A stretch of 64,000 nt of DNA from the NCBI GenBank assembly GCA_964440805.1, contig CAYTTR010000001.1:62001-126000 (forward strand), in the 5' to 3' direction. How positions within the stretch are numbered: position 1 is the first letter of the stretch; every line of letters begins with the position of its first letter. The notes below the pieces were generated by a model, which saw only the letters and a program-made list of their open reading frames with translations, did not search any database and was not told the origin of the DNA. This document shows, in pieces, positions 46,061 to 55,432 of this stretch. This DNA comes from CAYTTR01 sp964440805 (GTDB taxonomy: Bacteria > Acidobacteriota > Aminicenantia > Aminicenantales > Aminicenantaceae). A program made the translations under genes and the position numbers.

Positions 46061-46085
46061 TGAATAGTTCAGGCTAAAAGATTGA

Positions 46086-47771
46086 TTAGAGCGGCAGGTT
46101 GATGATAAAAGTGGTTCCTTTTCCAGGCTCGCTTTCCACTGAAATTTCTCCTTGATGAAGAAGAACAATATGTTTAACTATGGCCAGGCCCAGCCCTGTT
46201 CCCCCAGCTTTACGGGAACGGGATTTATCAATTACATAAAATCTCTCAAAAATCCGCGTCAAATGTTCCCTGGCTATACCAGGCCCGGAATCACTGATCC
46301 TTATTTCCACTTTATCCTTCTCTTTTTTTAGACTCACCAAAATCCGCCCTTTTTCTGAGTACTTGATAGCATTATCAATGAGATTGATAAACATTTGTTC
46401 CAGCCGGAAATAGTCACCGGGAACAATAATTTCTTTTTCTTCGGCTTGAAGCTCGATTTCCAGGTTCTTTTTATTTATTTCATGTTCGAAAATTTTAAAT
46501 ACATTCCTCACTAGTTTATAAAGATTGACTTTCTCGCTTTCCTGGCTTATTCCCTTTTCTTCAAGCTCCGTCAGCAAAAGAAGATCTTCCACAATATGAA
46601 TAAGACGATCGGTATGTTTTTTAATGATATTTAGGTAATATTCAGGTTTGTCGCTTATGTTTTCCTCCAGAGTTTCTACAAATCCCTTGATCGCAGTTAA
46701 AGGAGTACGGAGTTCATGAGAAACATTGACTACAAAATCCTTCTTAATCTTTTCCAGTTTTTTCTGTTCAGTTAAATCGTGAAAGGTGATAATAATTTCT
46801 TGTCTATTTTGATTAAATATAGCGCTGCACAGGTATATTTTTTCCTGAAAATGAATTTCTTTTGAATAATTAACTCTCTCATTTCTAATAAATTGAATAA
46901 AATTATCGAATTCCGGATCTCTTAAAACTTCCCAGTAGAATTTTTCTTCTACATTTTCTTTTTGGACTATTTCAGAGAAATTTTTATTGGCCAGAATAAT
47001 TCTGTTTTCTTTGTCCAGAACTAAAAACCCTTCTTTCATTGATGATATAATATTTTTCAAGTCTTCCTTTTGTCTGGAAAGAACCAGGAAAAGTTCATTG
47101 AGTTGGTCAACCATGGTATTAAAATTCCGGCCTAATTCCTGGAATTCGTCTTTCGATAAAATATTTACCCTGGTCTTAAAGTCGCCGCTGCTTATTTTTT
47201 GTGATGCCTCTATCAATGATCGAACCGGCCGGCTGAAATGCCGGGAAAGAAAATAAGCCAGGACCAGGGAAATAAAAGAAAAAATAACCACTATTTCCAA
47301 AAATGAATTTCTGAGCCTGGAAATAAAAGCATTTATATCTTTGAGATAGAGACTGGCCCGGGTGACATGAGTAACTTTTCCCTCCATAGAAACAGGAATT
47401 CCTACATAGAGCATTTCTTGCTTGACCGTCCGGCTGTATCTGATAGATTCACCTGTTTTTCCAGATAAGGCAGTTCTTATTTCCGGCCGCCGGCCATGAT
47501 TTTCCATCTCCTCAGGATTTTTTTCGGAATCAGCCAGGACAATTCCTTTTTCATCAATGATGGTAATTCTTATTCCCAGTAATTTCCCCAATTCTTTTAC
47601 CTGAGAATCAAGCTCATTTGGTTTGTCTTCATCTAAATAAGGAAGTAGGCTGGGTTTCAAAGCCAGGCAAAGATTTTCCAAGTAAAGACTTCTTGATTCC
47701 AGATGAAAAGACTTTATTTGGCGGTAAGAAAAAAAGAAGATCAAGGCTACTAAAATTAAGGTGATAAACAA
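46086..47771 (-). CDS. phoR: Sensor histidine kinase, PhoR type
   Basis: 561 residues from TTG 47771. The hydrophobic N-terminal helix actually begins upstream (RSFWGKFFFSYLFITLIL), so translation probably starts earlier at a rare codon such as ATT 47819, overlapping phoB. A periplasmic sensor loop (about 21-155), second transmembrane helix, HAMP (about 180-235), PAS (about 240-340), HisKA with VNVSHELRTPLTA and HATPase with NLIDNAIKYSEKG and GTGLGLAIVKH follow. It should phosphorylate PhoB when phosphate is scarce. It lies 35 bp after phoB. Confidence 0.92.
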   Translation of the reverse strand: MFITLILVALIFFFSYRQIKSFHLESRSLYLENLCLALKPSLLPYLDEDKPNELDSQVKELGKLLGIRITIIDEKGIVLADSEKNPEEMENHGRRPEIRTALSGKTGESIRYSRTVKQEMLYVGIPVSMEGKVTHVTRASLYLKDINAFISRLRNSFLEIVVIFSFISLVLAYFLSRHFSRPVRSLIEASQKISSGDFKTRVNILSKDEFQELGRNFNTMVDQLNELFLVLSRQKEDLKNIISSMKEGFLVLDKENRIILANKNFSEIVQKENVEEKFYWEVLRDPEFDNFIQFIRNERVNYSKEIHFQEKIYLCSAIFNQNRQEIIITFHDLTEQKKLEKIKKDFVVNVSHELRTPLTAIKGFVETLEENISDKPEYYLNIIKKHTDRLIHIVEDLLLLTELEEKGISQESEKVNLYKLVRNVFKIFEHEINKKNLEIELQAEEKEIIVPGDYFRLEQMFINLIDNAIKYSEKGRILVSLKKEKDKVEIRISDSGPGIAREHLTRIFERFYVIDKSRSRKAGGTGLGLAIVKHIVLLHQGEISVESEPGKGTTFIINLPL

Positions 47772-47806
47772 GTAGCTAAAGAAAAATTTTCCCCAAAAAG
47801 AACGGA

Positions 47807-48490
47807 TTATCCTTCTAATTTGTAACCTACCCCTCTTACATTTTTAATCAAATGGGAAGCCCTGCCCAACTTCTTCCTCAAATGTCGGATATGAACATCT
47901 ATGGTCCTGTCCAGAACAGCTTTCTCATCTCCCCAGAGATAATCAAGCAGCTTTTCCCTGGAAAACACCCACCCGGGCTTAGATGAAAGCTTTTCCAGAA
48001 TTTTAAACTCTGTCGAAGTGAGTTCAACCAATTTATTCTCAACCAATGCTTGGTGGCGGTTGGGATCAATAGTAAGAAAGTGTCCGATTTTTATCTGAGA
48101 TTCAGAGTCTCTGGATTCGGCAAACCGTCGAAGGACAGCTTTCACCCTGGCAACTAACTCTTTTGGAGAAAAGGGTTTGGTGACATAATCATCAGCACCC
48201 AGTTCAAGCCCGACTATTTTATCCGCCTCTTCACCTTTGGCCGTTAAAATAATTATGGGAACTGAAGCCAACTTCTGATTTTTTTTAATACTTTTACAGA
48301 CTTCAAGTCCGTCCATATCAGGCAACATAAGATCGAGAATAATAAGGTCGGGCTGGTTTTTTTCAATGGATCCAAAAAGCTCTGAAGCCGATAAGAATCC
48401 TTTGGTCTTAAAACTAGCTTTCTCTAAGTGAAGGGAAACAAGTTCCAGAATATCGGGTTCATCATCAACCACAAAAACGAGAGGATTCAT
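47807..48490 (-). CDS. phoB: Phosphate-regulon response regulator, PhoB type
   Basis: OmpR/PhoB-family regulator of 227 residues from the ATG at 48490; upstream in-frame codons are not homologous. The receiver has DD at 9-10 and phosphoacceptor Asp53 (ILDLMLPDMDG), Lys in TKPFSP; the C-terminal winged helix ends with DVHIRHLRKKLG and VRGVGYKL. It likely binds the 11-bp repeats at 45860-45903. Followed by phoR. Confidence 0.94.
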   Translation of the reverse strand: MNPLVFVVDDEPDILELVSLHLEKASFKTKGFLSASELFGSIEKNQPDLIILDLMLPDMDGLEVCKSIKKNQKLASVPIIILTAKGEEADKIVGLELGADDYVTKPFSPKELVARVKAVLRRFAESRDSESQIKIGHFLTIDPNRHQALVENKLVELTSTEFKILEKLSSKPGWVFSREKLLDYLWGDEKAVLDRTIDVHIRHLRKKLGRASHLIKNVRGVGYKLEG

Positions 48491-48682
48491 GATTTCATCC
48501 CAAGACCTTCTTTCTGAATAATACTTTAAACCTGTCCATAAAACAAACTTTTTAAAAGACTTTGTTCCAGATACACATATATACATATATGTCCGTAGCA
48601 ACATTCGGGCGAAAAAGCGCCGAAGTCAAGCGGAGGGCATCTCTGATGTTCTAATAATTAGACAAATAGAAGACCAATTTCC

Positions 48683-48711
48683 TTGTCACATTTAATCTCA
48701 TTCTGTAAAAT
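48683..48711 (+). promoter_or_regulatory. Promoter for the 48767 gene run
   Basis: TTGTCA (48683-48688), a 17-bp spacer and TAAAAT (48706-48711), about 56 bp before the ATG, with GGAGG in the leader. Confidence 0.6.
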
Positions 48712-48766
48712 AGAGAAACAATAAATTGGATGGATGAAATAAATTTACTAATGATGGAGGACTAAT

Positions 48767-49834
48767 ATGAAAAAAATGGTACCAAAACTTTTTTTTAAAT
48801 TTATCCTGTTTTTTTTAACCGGAAGCTTGTTTTTAGCGGCGCAACCCCTTTCTCTTGAGGAAGTAGTGGAGAAAAACTTGGCTCTTGCAGGAGCAGAAAA
48901 AATTTCCCAAATTGAAAACTATTTATTCCGGTCCGGTAGTGAAAATTACTTTTTATCTTATGATGGCATTATGAAAATAACCAAAGGGAAAGAGCCGGTA
49001 GTCTCTGAAATTATCCTGGTTGAAAAAGATAAGGTCACCCGAAACTGCTTTGGAAATATTCAGGAGCTATCAGGAATAATGAAAGCCAGCTATCAGGCTA
49101 TGGCTAAGCTTCGCTCCGGTTTATTCACTTTAAAAAACTTCCGGGATATCCTGGAATACCGGGGACTTAAAAAATTCGGGGCCAAAGAACATCATGTGCT
49201 CCTGGCCGAAATCGAAGAACTCGAAACCAGGTTTTATCTCGATCCGGACGACTTCTCCATCAAGCGGATTGTTCTTCACGGCTATTATCCTGATGAGAGT
49301 CTCTATGAAGTTAATCTTGATTTTGGCCCCTACCAAAATTTCCAGGATTTTTACCTGCCGCAATCCTGGTTTGTTTCGCAAGTAGGAACAAGGGGACAAC
49401 TTTATGAAATAAGCGAAATCCAATTCAACAAAGAGCTTCCTCCGGATTTTTTCAGCTCTCTTGAACTTAATATGGGAGAAGTGGAAATAGGAAAAGAACG
49501 GCTTAAAGGAAACGTGGTTGATTTCAACATTGCCAGAAAAGACCGCTTGATGCTTTCTACCAACTGGACTGTTGATTGTTTGACAAAAGCCGGATTTTCT
49601 CCGGGAGATAAACTCTCTTTTAAAGCTGCCGGGATAGAAATCCCGGTTATTTTTTTTGAGGAAAGACCTCCCCGAGAAGAGATGGGACCTGGAGCTATTT
49701 TCATGATTCCTGACCCCCAGGATAACAACCTTATTATTTATATCCTCTCCTCAGAATATTCCAGCCTTCTCGAATCTCTGGACCTTCTTCTTCCTGTTGA
49801 GCTTACAAAACAAAAGGAGAATCATTATGAATAA
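48767..49834 (+). CDS. Exported protein with LolA/LppX-like features, unknown function
   Basis: 355 residues with a signal peptide (1-25). The body begins SLEEVVEKNLALAGAEKISQI and has β-rich segments such as HHVLLAEIEELETRFYLD, reminiscent of LolA-like outer-membrane lipoprotein carriers. No defining motif is present and the C-terminal third is unrelated. GGAGG precedes the ATG. The last 8 bp overlap the aldo/keto reductase start, so the two are probably made together. Confidence 0.7.
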   Translation: MKKMVPKLFFKFILFFLTGSLFLAAQPLSLEEVVEKNLALAGAEKISQIENYLFRSGSENYFLSYDGIMKITKGKEPVVSEIILVEKDKVTRNCFGNIQELSGIMKASYQAMAKLRSGLFTLKNFRDILEYRGLKKFGAKEHHVLLAEIEELETRFYLDPDDFSIKRIVLHGYYPDESLYEVNLDFGPYQNFQDFYLPQSWFVSQVGTRGQLYEISEIQFNKELPPDFFSSLELNMGEVEIGKERLKGNVVDFNIARKDRLMLSTNWTVDCLTKAGFSPGDKLSFKAAGIEIPVIFFEERPPREEMGPGAIFMIPDPQDNNLIIYILSSEYSSLLESLDLLLPVELTKQKENHYE

Positions 49835-51011
49835 AATCAATCGGCGCAGGTTTTTATCCTCCCTTCCAGCAGGATTGCTGGGCATTGGGGTGGGAACAAG
49901 ATTGTCTCCAAAAGAATTTTTTTCTTCCCATAATCAAGATACGAATCCTGACAAAATTCAAAAATACAATCTTTTAGGAAAAACAGGCCTTAAAGTCTCT
50001 GATGTCAGCTGCGGAGCCATATCTCTTTTTGAACCTAATGTTCTCCGCTATGCCTATGAAATGGGTGTTAATTACTTTGATACAGCCGAAAGCTACCTCC
50101 GCACACAGAGCGAGTCTTTCATTGGACAGGCTCTGAAAGATGTCCGGGATAAAGTAATTATTACCACAAAATACGGTTTTCCCGGCCAAACAGAGCTTAT
50201 AAAAAAAGAGAGGATTATAGAAAGAGTGGAGGCCAGCTTAGAAAGGCTCCAAACAGATTACATAGATATCGTCATGGTTCACGGTATAAACGACTTGGAA
50301 ATTCTGGATAATCAAGAAATTCAAGAAGCTTTTTCTCGTTTGCGGAAGGAAGGGAAAATCCGCTTTACCGGTTTCTCAACCCATAATGCAGCCTTAACCC
50401 TAAAACAGGCCTTGGAAAATGATTTCTCCCAAGTAATTCTACTTATTTACAATCATCTTGAAGGACAACAAATTGAACCCCTCATCCAAAAGGCTCGTCA
50501 AAAAGGAATAGGGACAGTGGCTATGAAAATCTTTGCCGGCGGAAAGCACGGAAACTTGAAATCAATGGTCAGCAAAGAACTCAGCTATCCTCAAGCAGCT
50601 ATACGTTGGGTATTAAGCAATAAAGACATTGATTGTTGCATTCCCACTATGAGCAGTTATTCTCATGTGGATGAATATGTGGCTGCTTCCGGAAAACCTC
50701 TAAACAGGGAAAGCGCCAATCTTATCACATCTTACCGAGAGCAGACAACTCGGGATTACTGCCGGGTAAGCTGCAGCCAATGCCTGGATAGCTGCCCAAA
50801 CAATGTAGCTATCAACGATGTCCTCCGTTATGCCATGTACTTTGAAGATTATGGAATGGAAAAGGAAGCCATCCGCTATTATGCTGAACTTGACTCAAAG
50901 AAAAAAGCTATATCCTGTCAGAATTGTATTGGAAATTGTGAGGTTGCCTGTCCCTATAACCTAAATATTAGAGCAAAACTTCTAAAATCTCATCGTATGC
51001 TTTCAGTTTGA
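49827..51011 (+). CDS. Tat-exported aldo/keto reductase with C-terminal 4Fe-4S domain
   Basis: 394 residues from the ATG at 49827 (AGGAG 9 bp upstream). NRRRFLSSLPAG forms a twin-arginine-like signal, suggesting export of a folded enzyme. The AKR TIM barrel covers about 55-315, with FDTAESY carrying the catalytic Tyr, TTKYG the Lys and MVHG the His. The C-terminal ~80 residues hold CRVSCSQCLDSCP and CQNCIGNCEVACP, enough for two 4Fe-4S clusters. Similar proteins are redox enzymes of unknown substrate. Confidence 0.88.
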   Translation: MNKINRRRFLSSLPAGLLGIGVGTRLSPKEFFSSHNQDTNPDKIQKYNLLGKTGLKVSDVSCGAISLFEPNVLRYAYEMGVNYFDTAESYLRTQSESFIGQALKDVRDKVIITTKYGFPGQTELIKKERIIERVEASLERLQTDYIDIVMVHGINDLEILDNQEIQEAFSRLRKEGKIRFTGFSTHNAALTLKQALENDFSQVILLIYNHLEGQQIEPLIQKARQKGIGTVAMKIFAGGKHGNLKSMVSKELSYPQAAIRWVLSNKDIDCCIPTMSSYSHVDEYVAASGKPLNRESANLITSYREQTTRDYCRVSCSQCLDSCPNNVAINDVLRYAMYFEDYGMEKEAIRYYAELDSKKKAISCQNCIGNCEVACPYNLNIRAKLLKSHRMLSV

Positions 51012-51050
51012 AATAAAGGTTCTTTTGGATCCTTAAAGGAGGTGTTTTTT

Positions 51051-51788
51051 ATGAAATACTTATTAATAATTATGTTGTTTCTGGTTTTGGGAATAAATCC
51101 AATTCCTTCAATGGGGCAATCTTTCGAAGAAGACATCATTCCCACTTCAGAAGGAGATTTTAAAATTACTTTCATAGGTCATGGAACACTCTACTTGACA
51201 TTCAAAGATAAGATTATTCATATAGATCCGGTAAGCCGCTATGGCGATTATAGCCAAATGCCCCAGGCTGATATTATCTTGATTACCCATGAACATGGAG
51301 ATCATTTAGACAAATCTGCCCTTGATAAAATCCGGACAGAAGAGACTGAAATAATCTACACCCAAAAATGTGCTGAACAATATCCAGACGGAAAAATAAT
51401 GAAAAACGGAGACACTATGACTATTCAAGGAATCAAAATAGAAGCAGTCCCGGCCTATAATATTGTTCACATGCGAAGTGCCGGAGTCCCCTACCATCCC
51501 AAAGGAGAAGGAAACGGTTATATTCTTACTTTAGGAAATAAAAGAGTTTATATCGCTGGAGACACTGAAAACACACCGGAAATGAAAGCCTTAAAAGATA
51601 TCGATATAGCTTTTCTTCCCATGAACCTTCCCTACACTATGAGCCCGGAAATGGTGGCTGATGCAGCCAAAGCATTCAGACCGTCAATTCTCTATCCCTA
51701 TCACTATGGTAATACCGATCCTCAAGAATTGGTCGAACTTCTTCAAGATGAAAAGGATATTGAAGTCAGGATAAGAAACCTGAGATAA
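51051..51788 (+). CDS. Exported metallo-β-lactamase-fold hydrolase
   Basis: 245 residues from the ATG at 51051, which has AAAGGAGG 8 bp upstream. A signal peptide (about 1-22) precedes an UlaG-like β-lactamase fold with THEHGDHLD (His80, His82, Asp84, His85), AGDTEN and YHYGNT. Such proteins hydrolyse diverse substrates, so specificity is unknown. It follows the aldo/keto reductase by 39 bp. Confidence 0.87.
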   Translation: MKYLLIIMLFLVLGINPIPSMGQSFEEDIIPTSEGDFKITFIGHGTLYLTFKDKIIHIDPVSRYGDYSQMPQADIILITHEHGDHLDKSALDKIRTEETEIIYTQKCAEQYPDGKIMKNGDTMTIQGIKIEAVPAYNIVHMRSAGVPYHPKGEGNGYILTLGNKRVYIAGDTENTPEMKALKDIDIAFLPMNLPYTMSPEMVADAAKAFRPSILYPYHYGNTDPQELVELLQDEKDIEVRIRNLR

Positions 51789-52102
51789 ATATTTAGCAAA
51801 CACAGTCAAGCGCATTTCTAACATCGGTTAATAAATACAAGGCATAGGATTAGGCATCCCCTTTATGAATAATCCAACCTAATTCCTCATGGCAACCTTA
51901 CCACCTGCAAACAATGAAAATTCTTATTGATCGTTCTTACAGATATCTTTCTCTTTTCTTGCTTTTCTCGCCTTTCTCGCTCGACCGTCTAATCTATCTC
52001 GTCCATTTCGTCTATCTTGTCTCTTCAATCTTACTTTTAATTTCAACCAAAAAGACGAAACAGACCAAACAGACAGAATGGACTAAATGGACTATTTTCA
52101 AG
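51789..52102. other. Convergent intergenic region with repeat elements
   Basis: No gene is supported. A degenerate copy of the 46-bp block is near 51879-51925 and a 9-bp-period element with two inverted arms fills most of the rest. Confidence 0.6.
51948..52095. repeat. Degenerate 9-bp-period intergenic repeat, copy 5
   Basis: Left arm units CTTTTCTTG, CTTTTCTCG, CCTTTCTCG, then CTAATCTAT, CTCGTCCAT, TTCGTCTAT; right arm AGACGAAACAGACCAAACAG and ATGGACTAAATGGAC is its inverted counterpart. The right end runs to the NamZ stop codon (TTTTCAAGCTAAT), as the 56731 element does at the GWxTD gene stop. Confidence 0.7.
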
Positions 52103-53422
52103 CTAATAAAGCAGAAAGGACTTCCTTAATTCTTTAAATCTTTCCAGCTCTTTTGAGTATGATGCTTTAATTTCCTCTATATTTCTTCCCTGCTCAAGAG
52201 CCAGCCTGACATTATCTGTTCCCATAATTTTATCGAAATAGTGGCTGTGGAATTCAAATTGATCCGGGCACATCTGTTTTACGGTTTTAATAATATGAAG
52301 GGTTGTTTCGAAGGGCCGGTATAGATTTCTATCGATTACATGAATCTGGGAACCGCCGCACCTTTCGGACGTATACTTGGAGAAAGTTGGGGTAAACCAG
52401 GCTTCTCTGAAATATACTCCCGGCAGCTTGAGAGAATTAAGCTTTCGGGAAAGATCATATCCGTCGATCCAGGGAGCTCCAAATAATTCAAACGGTTTAG
52501 TTGTCCCCCTTCCTTCGGAGATGTTTGTCCCTTCCAGAAAAACCTGACCCGGGTAGACCATGGCCGTTTCAAGAGTGGGCATATTGGGAGAAGGAATAAT
52601 CCAGGGAAGAGCAGTATCATCATACCACATTTCCCTCCCCCAGCCTTCCATGGGAATTACCGTGAGTTTGTCCTTATCGGTCATGTATTTCTGGTTAAAA
52701 AAAAGAGCTAATTCTCCGACCGTCATTCCATGCCGTACAGGGATAGGATAAAGTCCCACAAATGAACTGTATTCCGGATATTTCAAAACAGGTCCTTCCA
52801 TGACCACTCCATTTATGGGATTGGGGCGGTCAAGGACAATAAATTCAATCCCTGCCTTGGCACAGGCCTCAAGACAGTAAGCCATGGTAGCAATATAGGT
52901 ATAAATCCGTGTTCCCACATCTTGAATATCAAAAATTAGGATATCCAGATTCTGAATTTTTTCCTCTTCTGGCTTCTTGCCAGTGTCCACCGTGTCAAAA
53001 GACCGCATGTAAGTATCAATATCTGCCAGCATTGCAGAGGGTGGTTTTAGAGATTCACCATAGAGACTGAACACAGGAATTTCATATTTTTCATCCCAGT
53101 AATAAGGCACATATTCTCCTGCTTGAGCATTTCCTCTTACTCCATGTTCAGGTCCATAAAGAGCTGTAAGCTCGATTTCAGGATGATTGCTGAAAATATC
53201 AATCAGGCTTTCCAGCCTGCTTGTCCTTCCAGTAGAATTAGTAACCAGACCCACTCTTTTCCCTTTGACCAAATAAATATGCTTCTCTAGAAAAACTTCG
53301 GCTCCAAGCTTAACCTGTGGTTTTACCGTAATTTCATCATTTCCAGGAAAAAGGAATATAACTCCCGTGACAATCAAGGCATTTAATAAAATGAATCCAT
53401 TGGTCCCTTTACCTCTGGACAT
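52103..53422 (-). CDS. namZ: Exported exo-β-N-acetylmuramidase NamZ (DUF1343)
   Basis: 439 residues with an N-terminal hydrophobic export segment (about 9-26). The NamZ/DUF1343 signatures are visible: GKRVGLVTNSTGRTSRLESLID, YGPEHGVRGNAQAGEYV, LIFDIQDVGTRIYTYIATM and the C-terminal DNVRLALEQGRNIEEI. Family members release MurNAc from peptidoglycan fragments. With the transglycosylase and D-aminoacylase in this window it fits wall-fragment recycling or scavenging. Confidence 0.93.
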   Translation of the reverse strand: MSRGKGTNGFILLNALIVTGVIFLFPGNDEITVKPQVKLGAEVFLEKHIYLVKGKRVGLVTNSTGRTSRLESLIDIFSNHPEIELTALYGPEHGVRGNAQAGEYVPYYWDEKYEIPVFSLYGESLKPPSAMLADIDTYMRSFDTVDTGKKPEEEKIQNLDILIFDIQDVGTRIYTYIATMAYCLEACAKAGIEFIVLDRPNPINGVVMEGPVLKYPEYSSFVGLYPIPVRHGMTVGELALFFNQKYMTDKDKLTVIPMEGWGREMWYDDTALPWIIPSPNMPTLETAMVYPGQVFLEGTNISEGRGTTKPFELFGAPWIDGYDLSRKLNSLKLPGVYFREAWFTPTFSKYTSERCGGSQIHVIDRNLYRPFETTLHIIKTVKQMCPDQFEFHSHYFDKIMGTDNVRLALEQGRNIEEIKASYSKELERFKELRKSFLLY

Positions 53423-53574
53423 AACTACCTCCCTTAAAATGACATATTAACACAGGGAAAAATTATTTCTCAAGTTAGTATTGTCTTTGACATACTTATC
53501 CAATAATTTTTAGGTAATTCCGATTTCAATTTACAAATATTTCAAGCTGTGCTATTTTTTCAAATAATCATTGA

Positions 53575-54756
53575 ATGCTAAATAAGATCCGTTCTTCCAT
53601 CAAACCTAATGAAGTAATTGATGCCCATGTTCATATCGGGGGACCCCCTGGAGAAGATGAAGAAATGTTTTACTGGTCTTCTGATTTTACCAAATCCCTA
53701 TCTTTTGAAGGAATTAAGTTAGTAACCAAATTACGTCCCTCCCGGGTAAATTCGATAAAATATGTTAATGTTCTCAGGGAGCAGATTAGGAATTCAGAAA
53801 ATGTATCTAAGGCGGTTTTATTAGCTCTTGATGAAGTTTACTCAGATGCTCAAAAAATTATAAAAGACGAAACTCATCTCTATGTTTCCAATAAATATGT
53901 GGCCTATCTTGCTCAGATTTATAAAGAGTTTCTTTTTGGCTGTTCTGTCCATCCCTATGCACAGGATGCCTTGGAACGCCTTTGGCACTGTGCGGCAAGT
54001 GGAGCTGTTCTCTGCAAGTGGCTTCCCTCAGCCCAGCAGATCGATCCCACCCATCCCCTATCGGAAAAATTCTACCGTGGATTGGCTCTTCTTAAACTCC
54101 CCCTTTTAATTCATGTCGGTCCTGAAGAAACTATTCCTACCAGTTTAAATGAAGACAAAGAAATTCTCTTTAATTCAGGAACAGGAGAGTATGGGAAAAA
54201 TCCGGGGGATGGTATACGTCTGGCTGTCGATATCGGAGCAACTGTAATAATTGCTCATTGCGGTGCTCCGCTCGGCCCTTTTTTCAGGAGAAAATCAAAA
54301 TATTGGGAAGAAACATACCAAAAAATAGTGGATAAATTATTGAGAAAAATGCCCCGCCGCTTATATGCAGATATTTCCGCCTTTTGCCTTCCCGGCCGTT
54401 TTAAATACGTCAAAAAAATCATTCCCCTAGCACACGAAAATCCGGGACGTTTCCTTTATGGAAGCGATTACCCTATTCCAGCAATTTCTTTCCGGGATGG
54501 AAACGCTCTTGAGGAAATCATGAATGCCTTCGGTTGGTTAGCACAAAGAACTCTCCCCGCTGACGACCTTGATAAAAATTTCAACTTGCTCCAGTCTCAT
54601 TTTCCTGCAGAAACTTTCATCAGGGCTTCAAAAATTTTAAGAAATCCCCAAAAGCGACCTCTTTCTTTGGAAAGCTATTTAAATAAACTTGATATAAGAA
54701 AAAAGAAATTTTTCTGGTTTAAACTTCTGTCTGACAGAATAAGAGCCAGTAAATAG
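53575..54756 (+). CDS. Amidohydrolase-family TIM-barrel protein
   Basis: 393 residues. VIDAHVHIGG near the start supplies the first metal ligands, HVGPEETIPTS and IAHCGAPLG further His, and LYGSDYPIPA an Asp, as in the amidohydrolase_2 family (decarboxylases and hydrolases of aromatic or other acids). Substrate unknown. No ribosome-binding site precedes the ATG. Transcribed toward the RRM gene, with a terminator between them. Confidence 0.85.
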   Translation: MLNKIRSSIKPNEVIDAHVHIGGPPGEDEEMFYWSSDFTKSLSFEGIKLVTKLRPSRVNSIKYVNVLREQIRNSENVSKAVLLALDEVYSDAQKIIKDETHLYVSNKYVAYLAQIYKEFLFGCSVHPYAQDALERLWHCAASGAVLCKWLPSAQQIDPTHPLSEKFYRGLALLKLPLLIHVGPEETIPTSLNEDKEILFNSGTGEYGKNPGDGIRLAVDIGATVIIAHCGAPLGPFFRRKSKYWEETYQKIVDKLLRKMPRRLYADISAFCLPGRFKYVKKIIPLAHENPGRFLYGSDYPIPAISFRDGNALEEIMNAFGWLAQRTLPADDLDKNFNLLQSHFPAETFIRASKILRNPQKRPLSLESYLNKLDIRKKKFFWFKLLSDRIRASK

Positions 54757-54807
54757 TCTGTACTTCGACTTATTCCTATAAAAAGAAAGGATATAAATAG
54801 AATTATA

Positions 54808-54843
54808 AAGAGGCCGCCTTTTATTAAACGGCCCCTTGTTTTT
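54808..54843. terminator. Bidirectional terminator between amidohydrolase and RRM genes
   Basis: Stem GGCCG (54812-54816)/CGGCC (54829-54833), extended by AAG/CTT beyond a mismatch and followed by a T-run on the plus strand. Serves both convergent genes. Confidence 0.6.
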
Positions 54844-54880
54844 GGCGAGATTTAAAAGATTTGAAAGTGTTCAGTTAGCC

Positions 54881-55177
54881 TTAGTAGCGGCGTCCTCCCC
54901 CTCCTCCTCCAAATCCTCCGCGACGCGGTCTTTCTGTTCTTGGTTTTGCTTCATTGACTTTGAGGTTGCGTCCGTTAAGATCTTTTCCACCAAGGCCATT
55001 TATGGCCTTTCTGGCTTCATCCTCGTTTGGCATTTCCACGAAACCGAAGCCTCTGGATCTGCCACTGAACTTGTCCTTGATGATTGAGGCACTAGCGACT
55101 TCACCGAAAGCTTCAAAAGCTTCCTTGAGTTCGTCTTCAGTTGTCTCAAACGAAAGGTTGCCTACGTAAATATTCAT
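54881..55177 (-). CDS. RRM-domain RNA-binding protein with Gly-rich tail
   Basis: 98 residues. Single RRM with RNP2 IYVGNL (3-8) and RNP1 RGFGFVEM (42-49), followed by a short RPRRGGFGGGGGGRRY tail. It resembles the cold-induced Rbp proteins of cyanobacteria and other bacteria, which bind RNA and may act as RNA chaperones. A long hairpin-rich leader upstream suggests post-transcriptional control, perhaps by temperature. Confidence 0.93.
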   Translation of the reverse strand: MNIYVGNLSFETTEDELKEAFEAFGEVASASIIKDKFSGRSRGFGFVEMPNEDEARKAINGLGGKDLNGRNLKVNEAKPRTERPRRGGFGGGGGGRRY

Positions 55178-55313
55178 ACTCGTCTCCTTTGACGAAGGAC
55201 TAATCCAGCGGGCAGCCGGATCGCCCTAAAATAAATTCTGGAAATAAAGGAGAGGAGTATGAAGCCGTTCAGGGCCCGCGCCTCTTCCTTTATCAACCGG
55301 GTTTATTATAGCA
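55178..55313 (-). promoter_or_regulatory. Extended -10 promoter and structured 5' leader of the RRM gene
   Basis: TGCTATAAT (55313-55305) is an extended -10 promoter. The ~120-nt leader can form a 12-bp hairpin (55281-55293 with 55244-55255) and a second of 7 bp (55215-55221 with 55203-55209) shortly before AAAGGAG and the ATG. Confidence 0.6.
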
Positions 55314-55432
55314 CAAGTCAAGAAAAATTAAAAAAATTACATTTTTTATATATAAATTTCAAATCCTGATAGGGGGAAAATCCCTGTTTCAATTTATTCA
55401 AAATGTTCTTGACATTACTTTTTTAGATTTTT

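Larger units (their letters stand above)
45743..46085. other. Intergenic region between phoR and the porin gene
   Basis: No gene is supported. It contains the leader and Pho-box-like array for the porin-pstS unit and, next to phoR, a 129-bp segment bounded by a perfect 14-bp inverted repeat. An open frame on the plus strand here shows no ribosome-binding site or protein-like composition. Confidence 0.6.

Noticed and set aside
45858..46067. 69-codon plus-strand frame between porin and phoR genes
   Set aside because: It overlaps the Pho-box-like array and the inverted-repeat segment, has no ribosome-binding site and no recognisable protein character.
51914..52129. Plus-strand frame of 71 codons
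   Set aside because: It is a reading of the 9-bp-period repeat, giving low-complexity peptide.
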